This document shows, piece by piece, positions 46,899 to 58,425 of a DNA stretch of 64,000 nt. Made by a program: the position numbers and the translations under genes. Each line of letters starts with the position of its first letter. Position 1 is the first letter of the stretch. The stretch comes from Rhizophagus irregularis (Eukaryota; Glomeromycota; Glomeromycetes; Glomerales; Glomeraceae). Where the stretch lies: positions 2,346,501 to 2,410,500 of the forward strand of contig NC_089444.1 in NCBI RefSeq assembly GCF_026210795.1, given 5' to 3'. Under the pieces are notes generated by a model, which was not told where the DNA came from, did not search any database, and saw only the letters and a program-made list of their open reading frames with translations.

Positions 46899-47143
46899 TT
46901 TTTTTTTTTAAACTGTAATGCGCCTTTATTAGGATATATAAATTATAGTGATCCCAAAATACAAGACACGTGAGCCATCTGTGCAAATCACATGAAAACC
47001 CTATAACAGAGTGATATTTATCACTAAAAGGCACATTACAAAAATAATAAATAAATACTTTACTCTTCCTTTGTACTATTTTACCCTATCAGACCTAACT
47101 AATTCTAATTGTATTTGGATAAAAAGCTATCTAAGGTATACAA
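46899..47143 (-). mobile_element. Poly(A)-tailed retroposon, copy C, tail only
   Basis: Minus strand: CACTCTGTTATAGGGTT, then TGATTTGCACAGATGGCTC, then AATAAAGGCGCATTACAG and the A run (plus-strand T run at about 46,899-46,909). Flanked by perfect 16-nt direct repeats TTATTGAGTATGATAT (46,883-46,898 and 47,144-47,159). Only the 3' 245 bases inserted. The target lies inside another repeat (see 57,978-58,216). Confidence 0.8.
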
Positions 47144-47159
47144 TTATTGAGTATGATAT

Positions 47160-47618
47160 AATCTCCGATGTTGTATAGATGTACTTATTTTTGCCGTATA
47201 AACACGGGTATTCCTTACCTAACTAATTGTGTATAAATTGCTTGTGGAAACAAGTCCAGATTTTGTGAAATATAATTTTTTATCTAATTAAGAGTTGAAA
47301 AATCATTCGGAATTATATGAAGATCAGTATAACGTTGTTTATTAAAGGTTAGGGTTTTTTCGAGGTGTTTTTATAGTACCGCACATACATATATACAAAA
47401 ACTCATAATTTCTTTTTTATGTTGATAATACCTATTACTGTATAACTAATAAATATTAATTAATTAGTTTATTGATTACAGAACTTGTTGAAAAATAACT
47501 TATATATATACATACTTCCACTGATAATATTTGCAATAGCCTTTGGATCTCCGGAAAGTGAGTTAATATCAACGGCTATTTCAAAATTAAAACTTGCGGC
47601 ATGCTTTATTAAATAGAT
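47160..47618. other. Spacer, nothing recognised
   Basis: AT-rich; the first about 30 bases continue the repeat interrupted by retroposon C. Confidence 0.35.
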
Positions 47619-47890
47619 TTATGGCTTATGTAATATGTAATTACTCTTTGTTGCTGACTTAGCCAAGTCTTTTAAAAAACTTGTATTCACCTGATCACCA
47701 CGTTGAGGTGCGGCAACATTGATCGGGGGAAGGGGGAGAACGAAAGAGAGAGCGAAAGAGAAGGGGAGAACGAAAGGGAAGGGGAATACGAAAGGGAAAG
47801 GGGAACACGAGAGGAGAATACGAGAAGAGAATATGAGAGGAGAATGCGAGAGGGAAAGGGAAGTACAAGAGGGAAAGGGAATACGAAGTT
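47619..47890 (+). repeat. Repeat Y, copy 2, with a short purine-rich tract
   Basis: 47,619-47,725 matches 36,905-37,027. It is followed by about 160 bases of irregular GGGAGAACGAAAG / GGGAAAGGGGAACACG words, a small relative of the 37-kb minisatellite. Confidence 0.7.
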
Positions 47891-49138
47891 TATGTATGTT
47901 CTTTGAAATTATTTTAATTATATTGCTTCTACATTCCTGCCTAATAAAAATAAAAAATAAAAAAATATTGAGATGATCAACCTGGATTGCAAGTTTTCTT
48001 TTGTTGTAGTTTCATTATGTTTGTGGTTCTTGGTAAATAATGGTTAATAATATTAAAATTTAAATTCTACAGGATCGGGCTATGATTACTACTAAGTCAA
48101 TTTGGTTTTTAGGACTACTAGTGCCTTGGAGATGTTATCTATTTTTAGTTTAGGGCTAGTAATAGTATGGATATTAGTTAAAGTATCCCTAGTTATTATT
48201 TACAATATATATAAAAATTAACTGAGAATTTTTTAGTCCTAACAAGATTATTCTTTCAACTTGTTTTAATAAATTCATGTATAACGAATGGAATAATCTG
48301 TCATGATTTCATAATGTTAATGACATAAATTTACAATCAATGTACGGTAGTAAATACATTTAATAATTTGTATAAATTTATTAAAATTATTTTAATTACA
48401 AACTAAGAATTTTGTGTAAAAAATTTACTACTCTAGTCTTTGTTTTTTTTTTATATTTCAAATTATTATCATTTATTTATTTATTTATTTTTTTATCTTG
48501 GTTATTTAAACACTTTGTTAAATGATTATTTAAAATCCATCTAAAGTTAAAAAATAACAAATTATTGGCTTTATAAAGAAATCTTATTTATTTAAGAACT
48601 TACCATCAGGAATTTCCAGTTCATCTTGTTCTTTTGAATGAAAATTTGGATTATTGTATACTTCATCGGCAAATTTGTGATAAAATAGAGATGTTCGCTA
48701 TGCTGTTTGCAGACCTCTACCGTACAGGTTTTCAAAACTGTACTGACGTACCGTACTGAACAATTATATAATCACTCATTTTACATAAAATATTTTAATA
48801 TTTTGAAATATTGTGCTATAATTGTTCAACAATTTTATGAATATAAAGAATGGAGGGAGAATATATTAACAAATTTAACAAATTTACACATTGAGAAATT
48901 GCTTCGTTAAAGTGTTAATGCTACAAGCATTTGTTTATTATGATACATCGGAAAAATAGTATATTTAATATGTCCAATTACAAACTGATTTTATTCATGT
49001 AAAAAAATATTACATATACATAAACAGTGTTGGACAAAACTACATATTAATTGTATTAATTGCAAATTCCTATAAAATAACAGTATACAGATATATACAA
49101 AATTTTATTATACTATACTATAGCCTTTATTGTATATA
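47891..49138. other. Spacer with a possible orphan exon on the minus strand
   Basis: 48,690-48,604 (minus) reads FYHKFADEVYNNPNFHSKEQ then DELEIPD and ends at a GTAAGT donor; it looks like a leftover exon. A single CAGTGTTGGACA end lies at 49,023. No other gene. Confidence 0.35.
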
Positions 49139-52100
49139 TCATTTGAAACTAATTGGAATTGCACAACTATCCAAACTTTGAGAATTAATATAATCGTCAT
49201 CACATTTTAGAAGATCTTTTGTAAAAGGATTAAGTAATCGAGATGTATAAATAGCTTGTGGATGGGTAACTGTTTGGTAATCTTCAATGGATATAAGATT
49301 TGCTTTTCTATATTCTTCAGCTTTTTTGAATTGCATATCTAAGTCATCTTCTATAAAGAAATCATTCCAATATGGTTTATAAAATGATGAAATCAATTCA
49401 CCTATTTTAATAATATTTGGTCTATTGCTTGGATTTAAATCCCAACACTTTTTCATTAAATTAATGTAACATTTTGGTACTTCTAGCTCATTTATTTCGG
49501 GTCTAACTCCTTTGCAAATATCCAATGCTAAATCATAATCATGTGCACGATTGCCAAAAGGTTGTCTTCCAGTTGCTACAAAATACATCATCATACTAAA
49601 ACTGTAGATATCTGCTGCTTGAGTATAACCCTTTCCTCTTAATACTTCAGGAGCCACATAAGGCATAACTCCATAAATTTTTGTTTCATCTATATTACCA
49701 ACTTTTCCACATAATCCCATATCTGAAATTGATATATAATTACTAAAATAATTTATACTTCTTAAAAATAAAATATTTCCTGAATGAAAATCACGATGAA
49801 CTATATTTTTTTGATGAATTTCTTTAAAGCCATTAATAATATTAAATAATACAGATATTTTATCTTTCCAATTAAAAAGTTTTATAATTTTCATTTATCC
49901 AATGATTAAAATTGCCTTCTTTTGCATATTGGAGAACTATAATACATTCTTTTGTATCTGGATTTTGAGATATTCCATATATATTAAGAACATTACTTCC
50001 TTTATTTATTGAGTATTCTTTAACCTATTAAATAAATTAATAGCAAAAAATAATTATTAAAATTAAGAAACCTATTCTTATATTTTTTTAAAGAAGTCCA
50101 TACCTCATTTAAAAACTCATCGGTAATACTGTTTTGGGAATTATGCAAACATTTCAAGGCAATTACTTTGTTTGGATTCCTATTATAAATATTTTTAGCT
50201 GTATCATATTCTAATAGACCATCCTTCCATCTTGCTGAATATACTGTAGAAAAGCCACCTTTACCTACTTCTTTAATTTCATTAAACTGGCTGTATGGTA
50301 TCCATTCAAATATTATATCATTATAATCATTTATTTTTAATTGCATTTTTTGAATGAAATCATCAATTTTTTCATTTCCACTTGTCCAATTTGCTAAGTT
50401 TATAGAACCATTTTGAACAAAAATATAATTTCCTGTATCTGGATTTTGAGATATTCCATACAATACTTGAAATGCTTTATGTTTTATTGGATATTCTTTA
50501 GCCTAAATATAAGACTGTAAATATATTAATTAACAAAAATACTTAAATATTTAGAAATTTTATACCTCATTTATTAAAAAATCAATGGATTCTTGTGATT
50601 TATATAAGCATTTTAAAGCAACTTTTTTATTTGAATCCCTAGTATAATATTTATAATTTTCATTATAACATAATAGACCATCTTTCCATATTGCTGAATA
50701 TACTGTCATAAGGCCATTTTTGCCTATTTCCTTAATTTCATTAAACTGATTGTATGGTATCCATTCAAGTACCGTATCATCATAATTATTAATTTCTAAT
50801 TGCTTTTTTTGAATGAAATCATCAATTTTTTTATTTTCACTAATCAATATATAATTATTTTGAACAAAAATATAATCTCCTGTATTTGGATTTTGAGATA
50901 GTCCATACAATATTTGAAATGCTTTATGTTTTGTCAGAAATTTTTTAGCCTAATATAAATAAAAAAGGTTGTAAGTATATTAATTAAAAAATAAGTATTT
51001 AAATACTTGAAGAAATTCCATACCTCATTTATTAAAGAATCAATGGATTCTTGTGAATTATGTAAATATTTTAAAGCAATTTTTTTATTTGAATCTCTTT
51101 TATATTCACCTTCCTGATATTCATAACGTCATGGACCATCCTTCCATATTGCCGAATATACTGTTATAAGGCCATTTTTGCCTATTTTCTTAATTTCATT
51201 AAACTGATTGTATGGTATCCATTCAAGTACTATACTATCCTCATATTTATTAATATTTAATTGTCTTTTCTGAATGAAATCATCAATATTTTCATTTTCA
51301 CTAATCCATATATAATTATTTTGAACTAAAATGTAGTTTTCTGTATCTGGATTCTGAGATATTCCATACAATAATTGAAATGCTTCATGCTTTACTGGAT
51401 ATTTTTTAGCCTAAATAAAAGAGTGAGATTGTAAATATATTAGTAATTAAAAAAAGTATTTAAATATTTGAAGAAATTTCATACCTCATTTATTAAAAAA
51501 TCAATAGATTCTTGTGAATTATGTAAATATTTTAAAGCAACTTTTTTATTTGAATTTCTTTTATATTCACCTTCCTGATTTTTATAGTATAATGGACCAT
51601 CCTTCCATATTGCTGAATATACTGTAATAAGGCCATTTTTGCCTGTCTCTTTAATTTCATTAAACTGATTGTATGGTATCCATTCAAGTACTATATCATT
51701 ATAGTTATTAATTGTTAATTGCCTTTTGTAAATGAAGTCATCAATTTTTTCATTTCCACTAGTCCATATATAATTATTTTGAATAAAAATATAATCTCCT
51801 GTATCAGGATCTTGAGATATTCCATATAATGCTTGAAATGCTTTATATTTTGTTGGATATTTTTTAGCCTAATTATAAATAAATAAAATTGTAAATATAT
51901 TAAATATATTAATTAAAAAAAAATATTTAAATATTTAAAGAAATTTTATACCTCATTTATTAAAAAATTAGTGGATTCTTGTGAATTATATAAGCATTTT
52001 AAAGTTACTATTTTATTTGAATCTCTTTTATATTCATCTTCCTGATATTTATAACATAATGGACCATCATTCCATATTGCTGAATATACTGTTATAAGGC

Positions 52101-53654
52101 CATTTTTGCCTATTTTCTTAATTTCATTAAAACGATTGTATGGTATCCATTCAAGTACTATATCATTATGGTCATTTAAACTTAATTGCCTTTCTTGGAT
52201 GAAATTATCAATTTTTTCATTTCCACTTGTCCAGATAAAAACTAAAATATAATCTCCTGTATCTGGATTTTGAGATATTCCATAAAATGCTTTATGCTTT
52301 GTTGGATACTTTTTAGTCTAAATGTAAATAAAAGAAATTGTAAATATATTAATTAAAAAAGTATTTAAATTTTTAAAAATTTCATACCTCATTTATTAAA
52401 AAATCAATAGATTCTTGTAAATTATGTAAATATTTTAAAGCAACTTTTTTATTTGAATTTCTTTTATATTCACCTTCCTGATATTTATAGTATAATGGAC
52501 CATCCTTCCATATTGCTGAATATACTGTTATAAGGCCATTTTTGCCTGTCTTTTCGATTTTATTAAACTGATTGTATGGTATCCATTCAAGTACTATATC
52601 ATTATGGTCATTTATTCTTAATTGCCTTTCTTGAATGTAATCATCAATTTTTTCATTTCCACTTATCCATATATAATTATTTTGAACAATAATATAATCT
52701 CCTGTATCTGGATTTTGAGATATTCCATACAGTGTTTGGATTGCTTGATGGTTTGTTGGGTAATTTCTAGCCTAGATATAAATAAATGAAATTGTTATTG
52801 TATTAATTAAAAAAAAAGCATTTATATATTTGAAGAAGTTCATACCTCATTTATTAAAGAATTAATGGATTCTTGTGAATTATGTAAATATTTTAAAGCA
52901 ACTTTTTTATTTGAATTTCTTTTATATTCACCTTCCTGATATTTATAGTATAATGGACCATCCTTCCATATTGCTGAATATACTGTTGTAAGGCCATTTT
53001 TGCCTGTCTTCTCAATTTCATTAAACTGATTGTATGGTATCCATTCAAGTACTATATCATTATGGTCATTTATTCTTAATTGCCTTTCTTGAATGTAATC
53101 ATCAATTTTTTCATTTCCACTTGTCCATATATAATTATTTTGAACAATAATATAATCTCCTGTATCTGGATTTTGAGATATTCCATACAGTGTTTGGATT
53201 GCTTGATGGTTTGTTGGGTAATTTCTAGCCTAGATATAAATAAATGAGATTGTGATTGTATTAATTAAAAAAAAAGCATTTGCATATTTGAAGAAGTTCA
53301 TACCTCATTTATTAAAGAATTAATGGACTCTTGTGAATTATATAAGCATTTTAAAGCAACTTTTTTACTTGAATTTCTTTTATATTCACCTTCCTGATAT
53401 TCATAACGTAATGGACCATCCTTCCATATTGCTGAATATACTGTAATAGTGCCATTTTTGCCTTCCTCTCTAATTTCATTAAACTGATTGTATGGTATCC
53501 ATTCAAGCACTATATCATCATAGTTATTAATTTTTAATTGCCTTTCTTGAATGAAATTATCAATTTTTTCATTTCCACTGGTCCAATTTGTAAAATTGGT
53601 TTCTAAATATTTTAAAATATTATCACTTGTCAAAGGTATATTTTGAGAAAACAT
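49139..53654 (-). pseudogene. Multi-N-lobe tyrosine-kinase-like gene, eight N-lobe modules, two lesions
   Basis: Nine phase-0 exons (minus): 53654-53304, 53229-52846, 52771-52388, 52317-51952, 51868-51485, 51410-51024, 50949-50566, 50502-50104, 50024-49139. Exon 1 starts MFSQNIPLTSD. Each of exons 1-8 ends with linker WTSGNEKIDDFIQ, EWIPYNQFNEI, a glycine-loop equivalent, VYSAIWKDGP, VALKCL and LINE. Exons 2-9 begin with the hinge part (YGISQNPDTxxYI). Exon 9 holds the catalytic lobe: HRDFHSGN, SDMGLCG, VAPEVLRG, ADIYSFSM, then a tail with THPQAIYTSRLL. Only exon 8 has an intact loop (GKGGFSTVY); earlier ones read GKNGxxTVY. Lesions: TGA at 51,129-51,131 in exon 6 (TTA in sister modules) and one extra T in a T5 run (49,874-49,878) that shifts the frame before the catalytic lobe. 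Confidence 0.8.
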
Positions 53655-54079
53655 AGTTTTTAAAAGCACGAAATTTTTTTCAAATAATAAAAATCGTATT
53701 TATTAATAAACTATGTAGTAACAGGTAATACAAAAATTTGTGCAAATGATGACTTATGTAAGCATTACATCATAAATCTAGTATTTTAGATGTCAATCAT
53801 GTCACAAAAATTATTCAAAGCAAAATTTTTCTAGTTAAAGTTTTTATAGCTTTATACAAATTCTTTTATAATTTAGATAATAAATACACGCTTTGCACCA
53901 TGTATAATATGTGTTTGTGAATTAAAAAAAAGATTTGAAATCATACTTGAATGACATTGAAATAAAGTTATTACATTGGAATCACAATAATACAACACTA
54001 ACTGGAGTTTTCTCTGGCTGAATCAATGCATGAAATATTAATTGATTTTTTTCTTTCTAAATTTAAATATTTAAATATT
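53655..54079. promoter_or_regulatory. Upstream region of the first multi-N-lobe gene
   Basis: AT-rich, no gene. Bounded by the transposon at 54,082. Confidence 0.3.
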
Positions 54080-54081
54080 TA

Positions 54082-55403
54082 CACTACTTGGAAAAAAGTA
54101 GGCGGACACCATATTTATTAATTACTCAAAAACGTACATAATAAGTGGGGTCAAAATTTTAAATTTTATTAGTTAAACCATATACAAAACTAATATTTAG
54201 TTGGCCATCCATTATTCTTAATACACGCCTCAACCCTGCGTGGCATACTTTCAATTAAATTAATTAACGTATTATTAGGAATTTGATTCCATTCTTCATG
54301 TAAAGCACACTCCAATTCTCTCACATTTTTTGCAGGATTGGGACGTTTTCTAATGCGCCTTTCCAGCTCTGACCATAGGTGCTCGATAGGATTTAAGTCA
54401 GGTGACTGACTCGGCCAATTTTCTAAAATTTTAACCTTTTTTGTTTCTATCCATTTTTTAACATTTTTAGCGGTGTGGACAGGGGCGTTATCATCTTGGA
54501 ATAAATAACCTCATCCATTATAATTATTATTAATAAATGGAAGTAAATGTGATTCGAGTATTTGTATATAGTCACGATGGTTCATTTTACCATTAATTTT
54601 TATTAGCGGCCCTAACCCCTTTCCTGAGAAACAACCCCACATCATTACACCTCCACCACCGTGTTTTATTGAAGGAACCATGTTTTTAACATTAAACCTT
54701 GTTCCGGGGGTTCTCCAAACACGACCTGGACCATCATTTTTAAATATAGTAAAGCGGCTTTCATCGCTCCAAATAACTGACTTCCATTTTCTAACAGACC
54801 AGTCTTTCCTTTCAATACACCAGTTTAAACGATTTTCTCTTTATTTATCATTAAGAAGAGGTTTGAATGCTGGAATACGTGAAAAAATATTAAGTTCATG
54901 CAAATTTTTCCTTATAGTCTTGGTAGTAACTTGTAGTCCTGTTTTCTCTTGAAAATTATTTTTTATTTGTTCAGCTGATTGACGATTATTTGTTTTGACA
55001 ATTTTTTTTAATGTTTTTTGGTGTTGGCAATTTAAAAGTTTAGGACGACCACTTCGTGGCTGAGTTTCAAGACTTTTTCCTTCACAAAAGATTTGAATAG
55101 TTCGGTAAACTGCTGTTCTAGAAAAGCCAAGCATTTTAATAATTTTTTGTCTGGTGGCGCCACCTTTAAATAGACCAATAATCTGGTTGCGTTCAGCTTC
55201 CGTTAAATCATACATGGTGCGAAGTAGTACAAAATCCTAATTTGTCGATCACATTTGATGGTTGTCTATAAATGAAATAACAATTACGTCATTGTTTATT
55301 TATACCATAAACTATCACGTGATAAAATTTCAGCCCAAATTATTATGTACATCTTGGAGTAATTAATAAAATATGACGTCCGCCTACTTTTTTCCAAGTA
55401 GTG
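54082..55403 (-). mobile_element. Tc1/mariner transposon, second family, decayed
   Basis: The ends are inverted repeats starting CACTACTTGGAAAAAAGTAG then GCGGAC, with TA on both sides (54,080-54,081 and 55,404-55,405). 1,322 bp with one broken transposase. Confidence 0.9.
54190..55215 (-). pseudogene. Tc1/mariner transposase, DD35E spacing, two stops
   Basis: The N-terminal part (MYDLTEAERNQIIGLFKGGA; HTH SRTAVYRTIQ; GRPKLL hook) is open to a TAA at 54,841-54,843. Past it the same frame continues with WSDESRFTIF (Asp), a TGA at 54,511-54,513, FQDDNAPVHTA (Asp), SPDLNPIEHLW (Glu) and ESMPRRVEACI, ending at TAG 54,190-54,192. I count 35 residues between the second Asp and the Glu, against 34 in the other two transposases of this window. 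Both lesions are single-codon changes, so decay looks recent. Confidence 0.87.
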
Positions 55404-55405
55404 TA

Positions 55406-56019
55406 TATTTATTTTTTATATAATGGTGTAGTTAGCCGCCGAATTCCTGATTGCCGATCATCCAGACCCGGTTTAGTCACAGAAAATCCCCTGAAATTCC
55501 ACAATGATCTACGCCTGAGCCAGGTCCAGATCACGTTGCGCTTTCGTTGCGGCTAATATATATTTATATTAACTGTAGAAAATTAAATTATTTTCGTAGT
55601 ACCTTATCCCATATATGTAAATTGATTCATTATTTTCTAAAGCCACCTTTCATCCATCTATTTTTACTGTAACTTTTGATATGAATTCTTTTTTATGTGA
55701 CTCTATTTAAAATCTGTATTTTCGTTTTCTCCCGCTTTTACACGCGCACTGCTATTCTTTATATATTGTGCATTTCCTTAGGGGGCGTCGATGGCAAGCG
55801 ACCTAAATGACATCAAATGACTTCACGTGTCAATTGGGTCATTCAACAAATGACCCATATACCAATTAACTCTTAAATTTTTTTTAACGCTCTGAAACTT
55901 TTTATACTTATATTAAAAAAATTTTTTTTCATTTATAATTACATTTTATTTTCAACATTTTCATAATCATTTCTTTTAATTACAGAAATTAAATAAAATA
56001 AATTAATATCAGCTACAGT
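55406..56019. other. Spacer
   Basis: 55,805-55,865 has AAATGACATCAAATGACTTC and GGGTCATTCAACAAATGACC words like the 23.8-kb MITE interior. No gene. Confidence 0.35.
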
Positions 56020-56200
56020 ATACTTGCTCTTAGTCAGATATAGTAACTTATAACTGTTTCTTCTGAACACCATGTAGAGGTGGCGAGCTTTGTTCAGGTT
56101 ACCTGTTACAACCAGTTTACAAATAATGAAATATGGGAGAAAGCTACAAAAAAGTGAAATAAAATAATCTTTGGTTTATTAAGAAAAAACTTTCTTATCT
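56020..56200 (-). repeat. Repeat X, copy 2 (inverted)
   Basis: Reverse complement of 36,585-36,767: AGTATACTTGCTCTTAGTCA, TGAACACCATGTAGAGGTGG and CAGGTTACCTGTTACAACCA. Confidence 0.65.
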
Positions 56201-56589
56201 GTGTATCTTCTGTTAAATATATTACCCTACCTATAAATTCCATTACCTATGCACGTTGTAAATTAAACTTTATTTATGGGATATGAGGATCATCAAGGAT
56301 CACACACATGTTTCTCTGTATAACTTCAGTTTATATAGTATTCATTCATTCATTTTTTTTTTTTTTGTAGAATACCTTTATTATATTTGATAAATACATT
56401 AGAAGAAAAAAGAGAGGAAAAAGGATAATTTTTTTTAATTTATTCGATAATTATTTAAATATTAAAATAGTAGTTATCTATAATAAAAATTGCATAAGGT
56501 AATCAATGAAATTAAATATTTATAAGGAAATATTTTTAAATCAAAAGCATGATTTTATGTAAGAAATTTTGTATTAACTCTTTACATCA

Positions 56590-56760
56590 TTTTTTCTATT
56601 TCACTATTTCCTTTGTTATTTTCACTCTTTCACTCTTTCCTCTTTCTTTCTTTTATCTTCCTATTCATTCTTTCCTCCTGATCTGTATTGCTGCACCTTA
56701 TCATTGGTGATCAGTTGATCAGTTGGTAACAATTTTTTTTTTTAAGACTTGGCAATGATA
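56590..56760 (-). repeat. Repeat Y, copy 3 (inverted) with pyrimidine tract
   Basis: TATTGCTGCACCTTATCATT then GGTGATCAG and AAGACTTGGC are the complement of repeat Y. The TTTCACTCTTTCCTCTTTC tract before it is the complement of the purine tract that follows repeat Y elsewhere. Confidence 0.5.
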
Positions 56761-57977
56761 TCTTATTTTAAATATTCAATGTAGTAATTACTTTTATTAA
56801 AATGCTTGTCTTAATTAAAATTGAAACTAAACAAGTGTGTAAAAGAAGGGATATGACAAGAAATATAGGCAGAAAAAATAATATAAATAAAATAATTCGC
56901 TCAAAATCTACTTAAACTTTAGAAAAAATAATAAATTTTTTAAAATATGTAATAAATGTAAGAATATTTCATGTTAATATATATAGTTCAGCCTTTACAT
57001 TATTTAATCCGTTATAAACTAGTAATATTCATCTTTTATTACAATTCTCAACTATATGATCTTATTTTCTTTTTTTTATTTTTAAATTTCATTCAACTTA
57101 TTCGCATCAACTAGTAATAAAAATGATGAACTTTAAATTACCAAGTATTTTACCAGTATAAGAAAAATATTATAAGAAAACGATAATAAGATGGTTTTCT
57201 TTGTACTCTAAATATAAAATTTCTTATGAAGAATATAGCCTTCAGGGTACTTAATAAAGTATCATAATAATACAAATAAAAGAAAAAATACATTTGAAAG
57301 AAATGTATAGAGAACCTAAAAAAAAGAATAATAATACGCATAATTTTAATTAAAAGTGGTTTGAAGAATGAAAATGTCTAAAAAATCTGAGAAATTTCTT
57401 TTAGGATTCATAATTTTTTCATAGTGAATTACATTTTAAGACTTTTTGTTTAGAAAATTGGCATAATTATTTAGAATCGGACAAAAAAAAAACCCTTAAC
57501 CGATTGACCAAATCTTATCTGATTAGAAAAAAAATTACAAAGATAATGAAACATATCTATAATTCTATATGTTGATAAAATATGCAAGCACTTATCCTAA
57601 TTGCCATTACATTTTAGTATATCAAATTATGGCAAACAAATTTATGTTAATACATATTACATACATAGCGTAAAAATTCCATTTGATCTAGTTCAATGAT
57701 TAAAATTTTACCATAGTACTTTCAAACGATCAATAGAAATCTATATTGCTAAAAGTATACAATTTTCAATTTCCTGTAACAAGTTGATTTTGTTTGTTTT
57801 ATATTTCATGTTTTTTCATAAATGACTAAATAATCATGTGGATTCATGCTGCGTCTAATCTGATTCGATTGATCAAAATCAAAACAAGATTTCGCTTGAT
57901 ATTTGAGCTCTGTGCTAAAATAATAGTTTACGTATTATAATGTAATAACGATTATCAGTTGTTCTCCGGTTAAACGA
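56761..57977. other. Spacer, nothing recognised
   Basis: AT-rich; no supported gene. Confidence 0.35.
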
Positions 57978-58216
57978 TATTGAGTATGATATATAACTCC
58001 ATTGTTGTATAGTATAGTTGACAAAATTCTATACAGTATATTTTTTATCTATGCAGTATAATTTTTTATCCATACAGTATAATTTTTTATCCATACAGTA
58101 TAATTTTTTATCCATACAGTATAGTTTTTTATTTTATACAGTATAGCTTTTATCTATACAGTATAGTTTTTTTACACTATACTATACACCATCAGAGGTA
58201 TATATCATACTCAATA
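57978..58216. repeat. Inverted-repeat element with TTGAGTATGATATATA ends
   Basis: Left end ATTGAGTATGATATATAACT. The right end, reverse-complemented, is TATTGAGTATGATATATACC. The interior has about six units of a 22-base TATACAGTATAATTTTTTATCC-like word. A related element near 46,860-47,200 was the target of retroposon C. Confidence 0.6.
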
Positions 58217-58425
58217 ACTATATTATCATTGTTCTCATAAGCTCATGCAGATTTACGTAATTGTTATTATGGTCAGTTGTCTCATAAATACTTGTGTAGT
58301 ATTGGCATAATAAAATTATTGGATAGTAGTGGGAATTTATTATAAAAGTTGCAGGAATGATCCATCAAACTGATAATATCATTATTGGATGATTTTAAAA
58401 AACTAATAGTCTAATTCGGCAAGTA

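Noticed and set aside
57150-57341. 63-codon Phe-rich minus-strand frame
   Set aside because: AT-rich composition artefact without domain or splice context.
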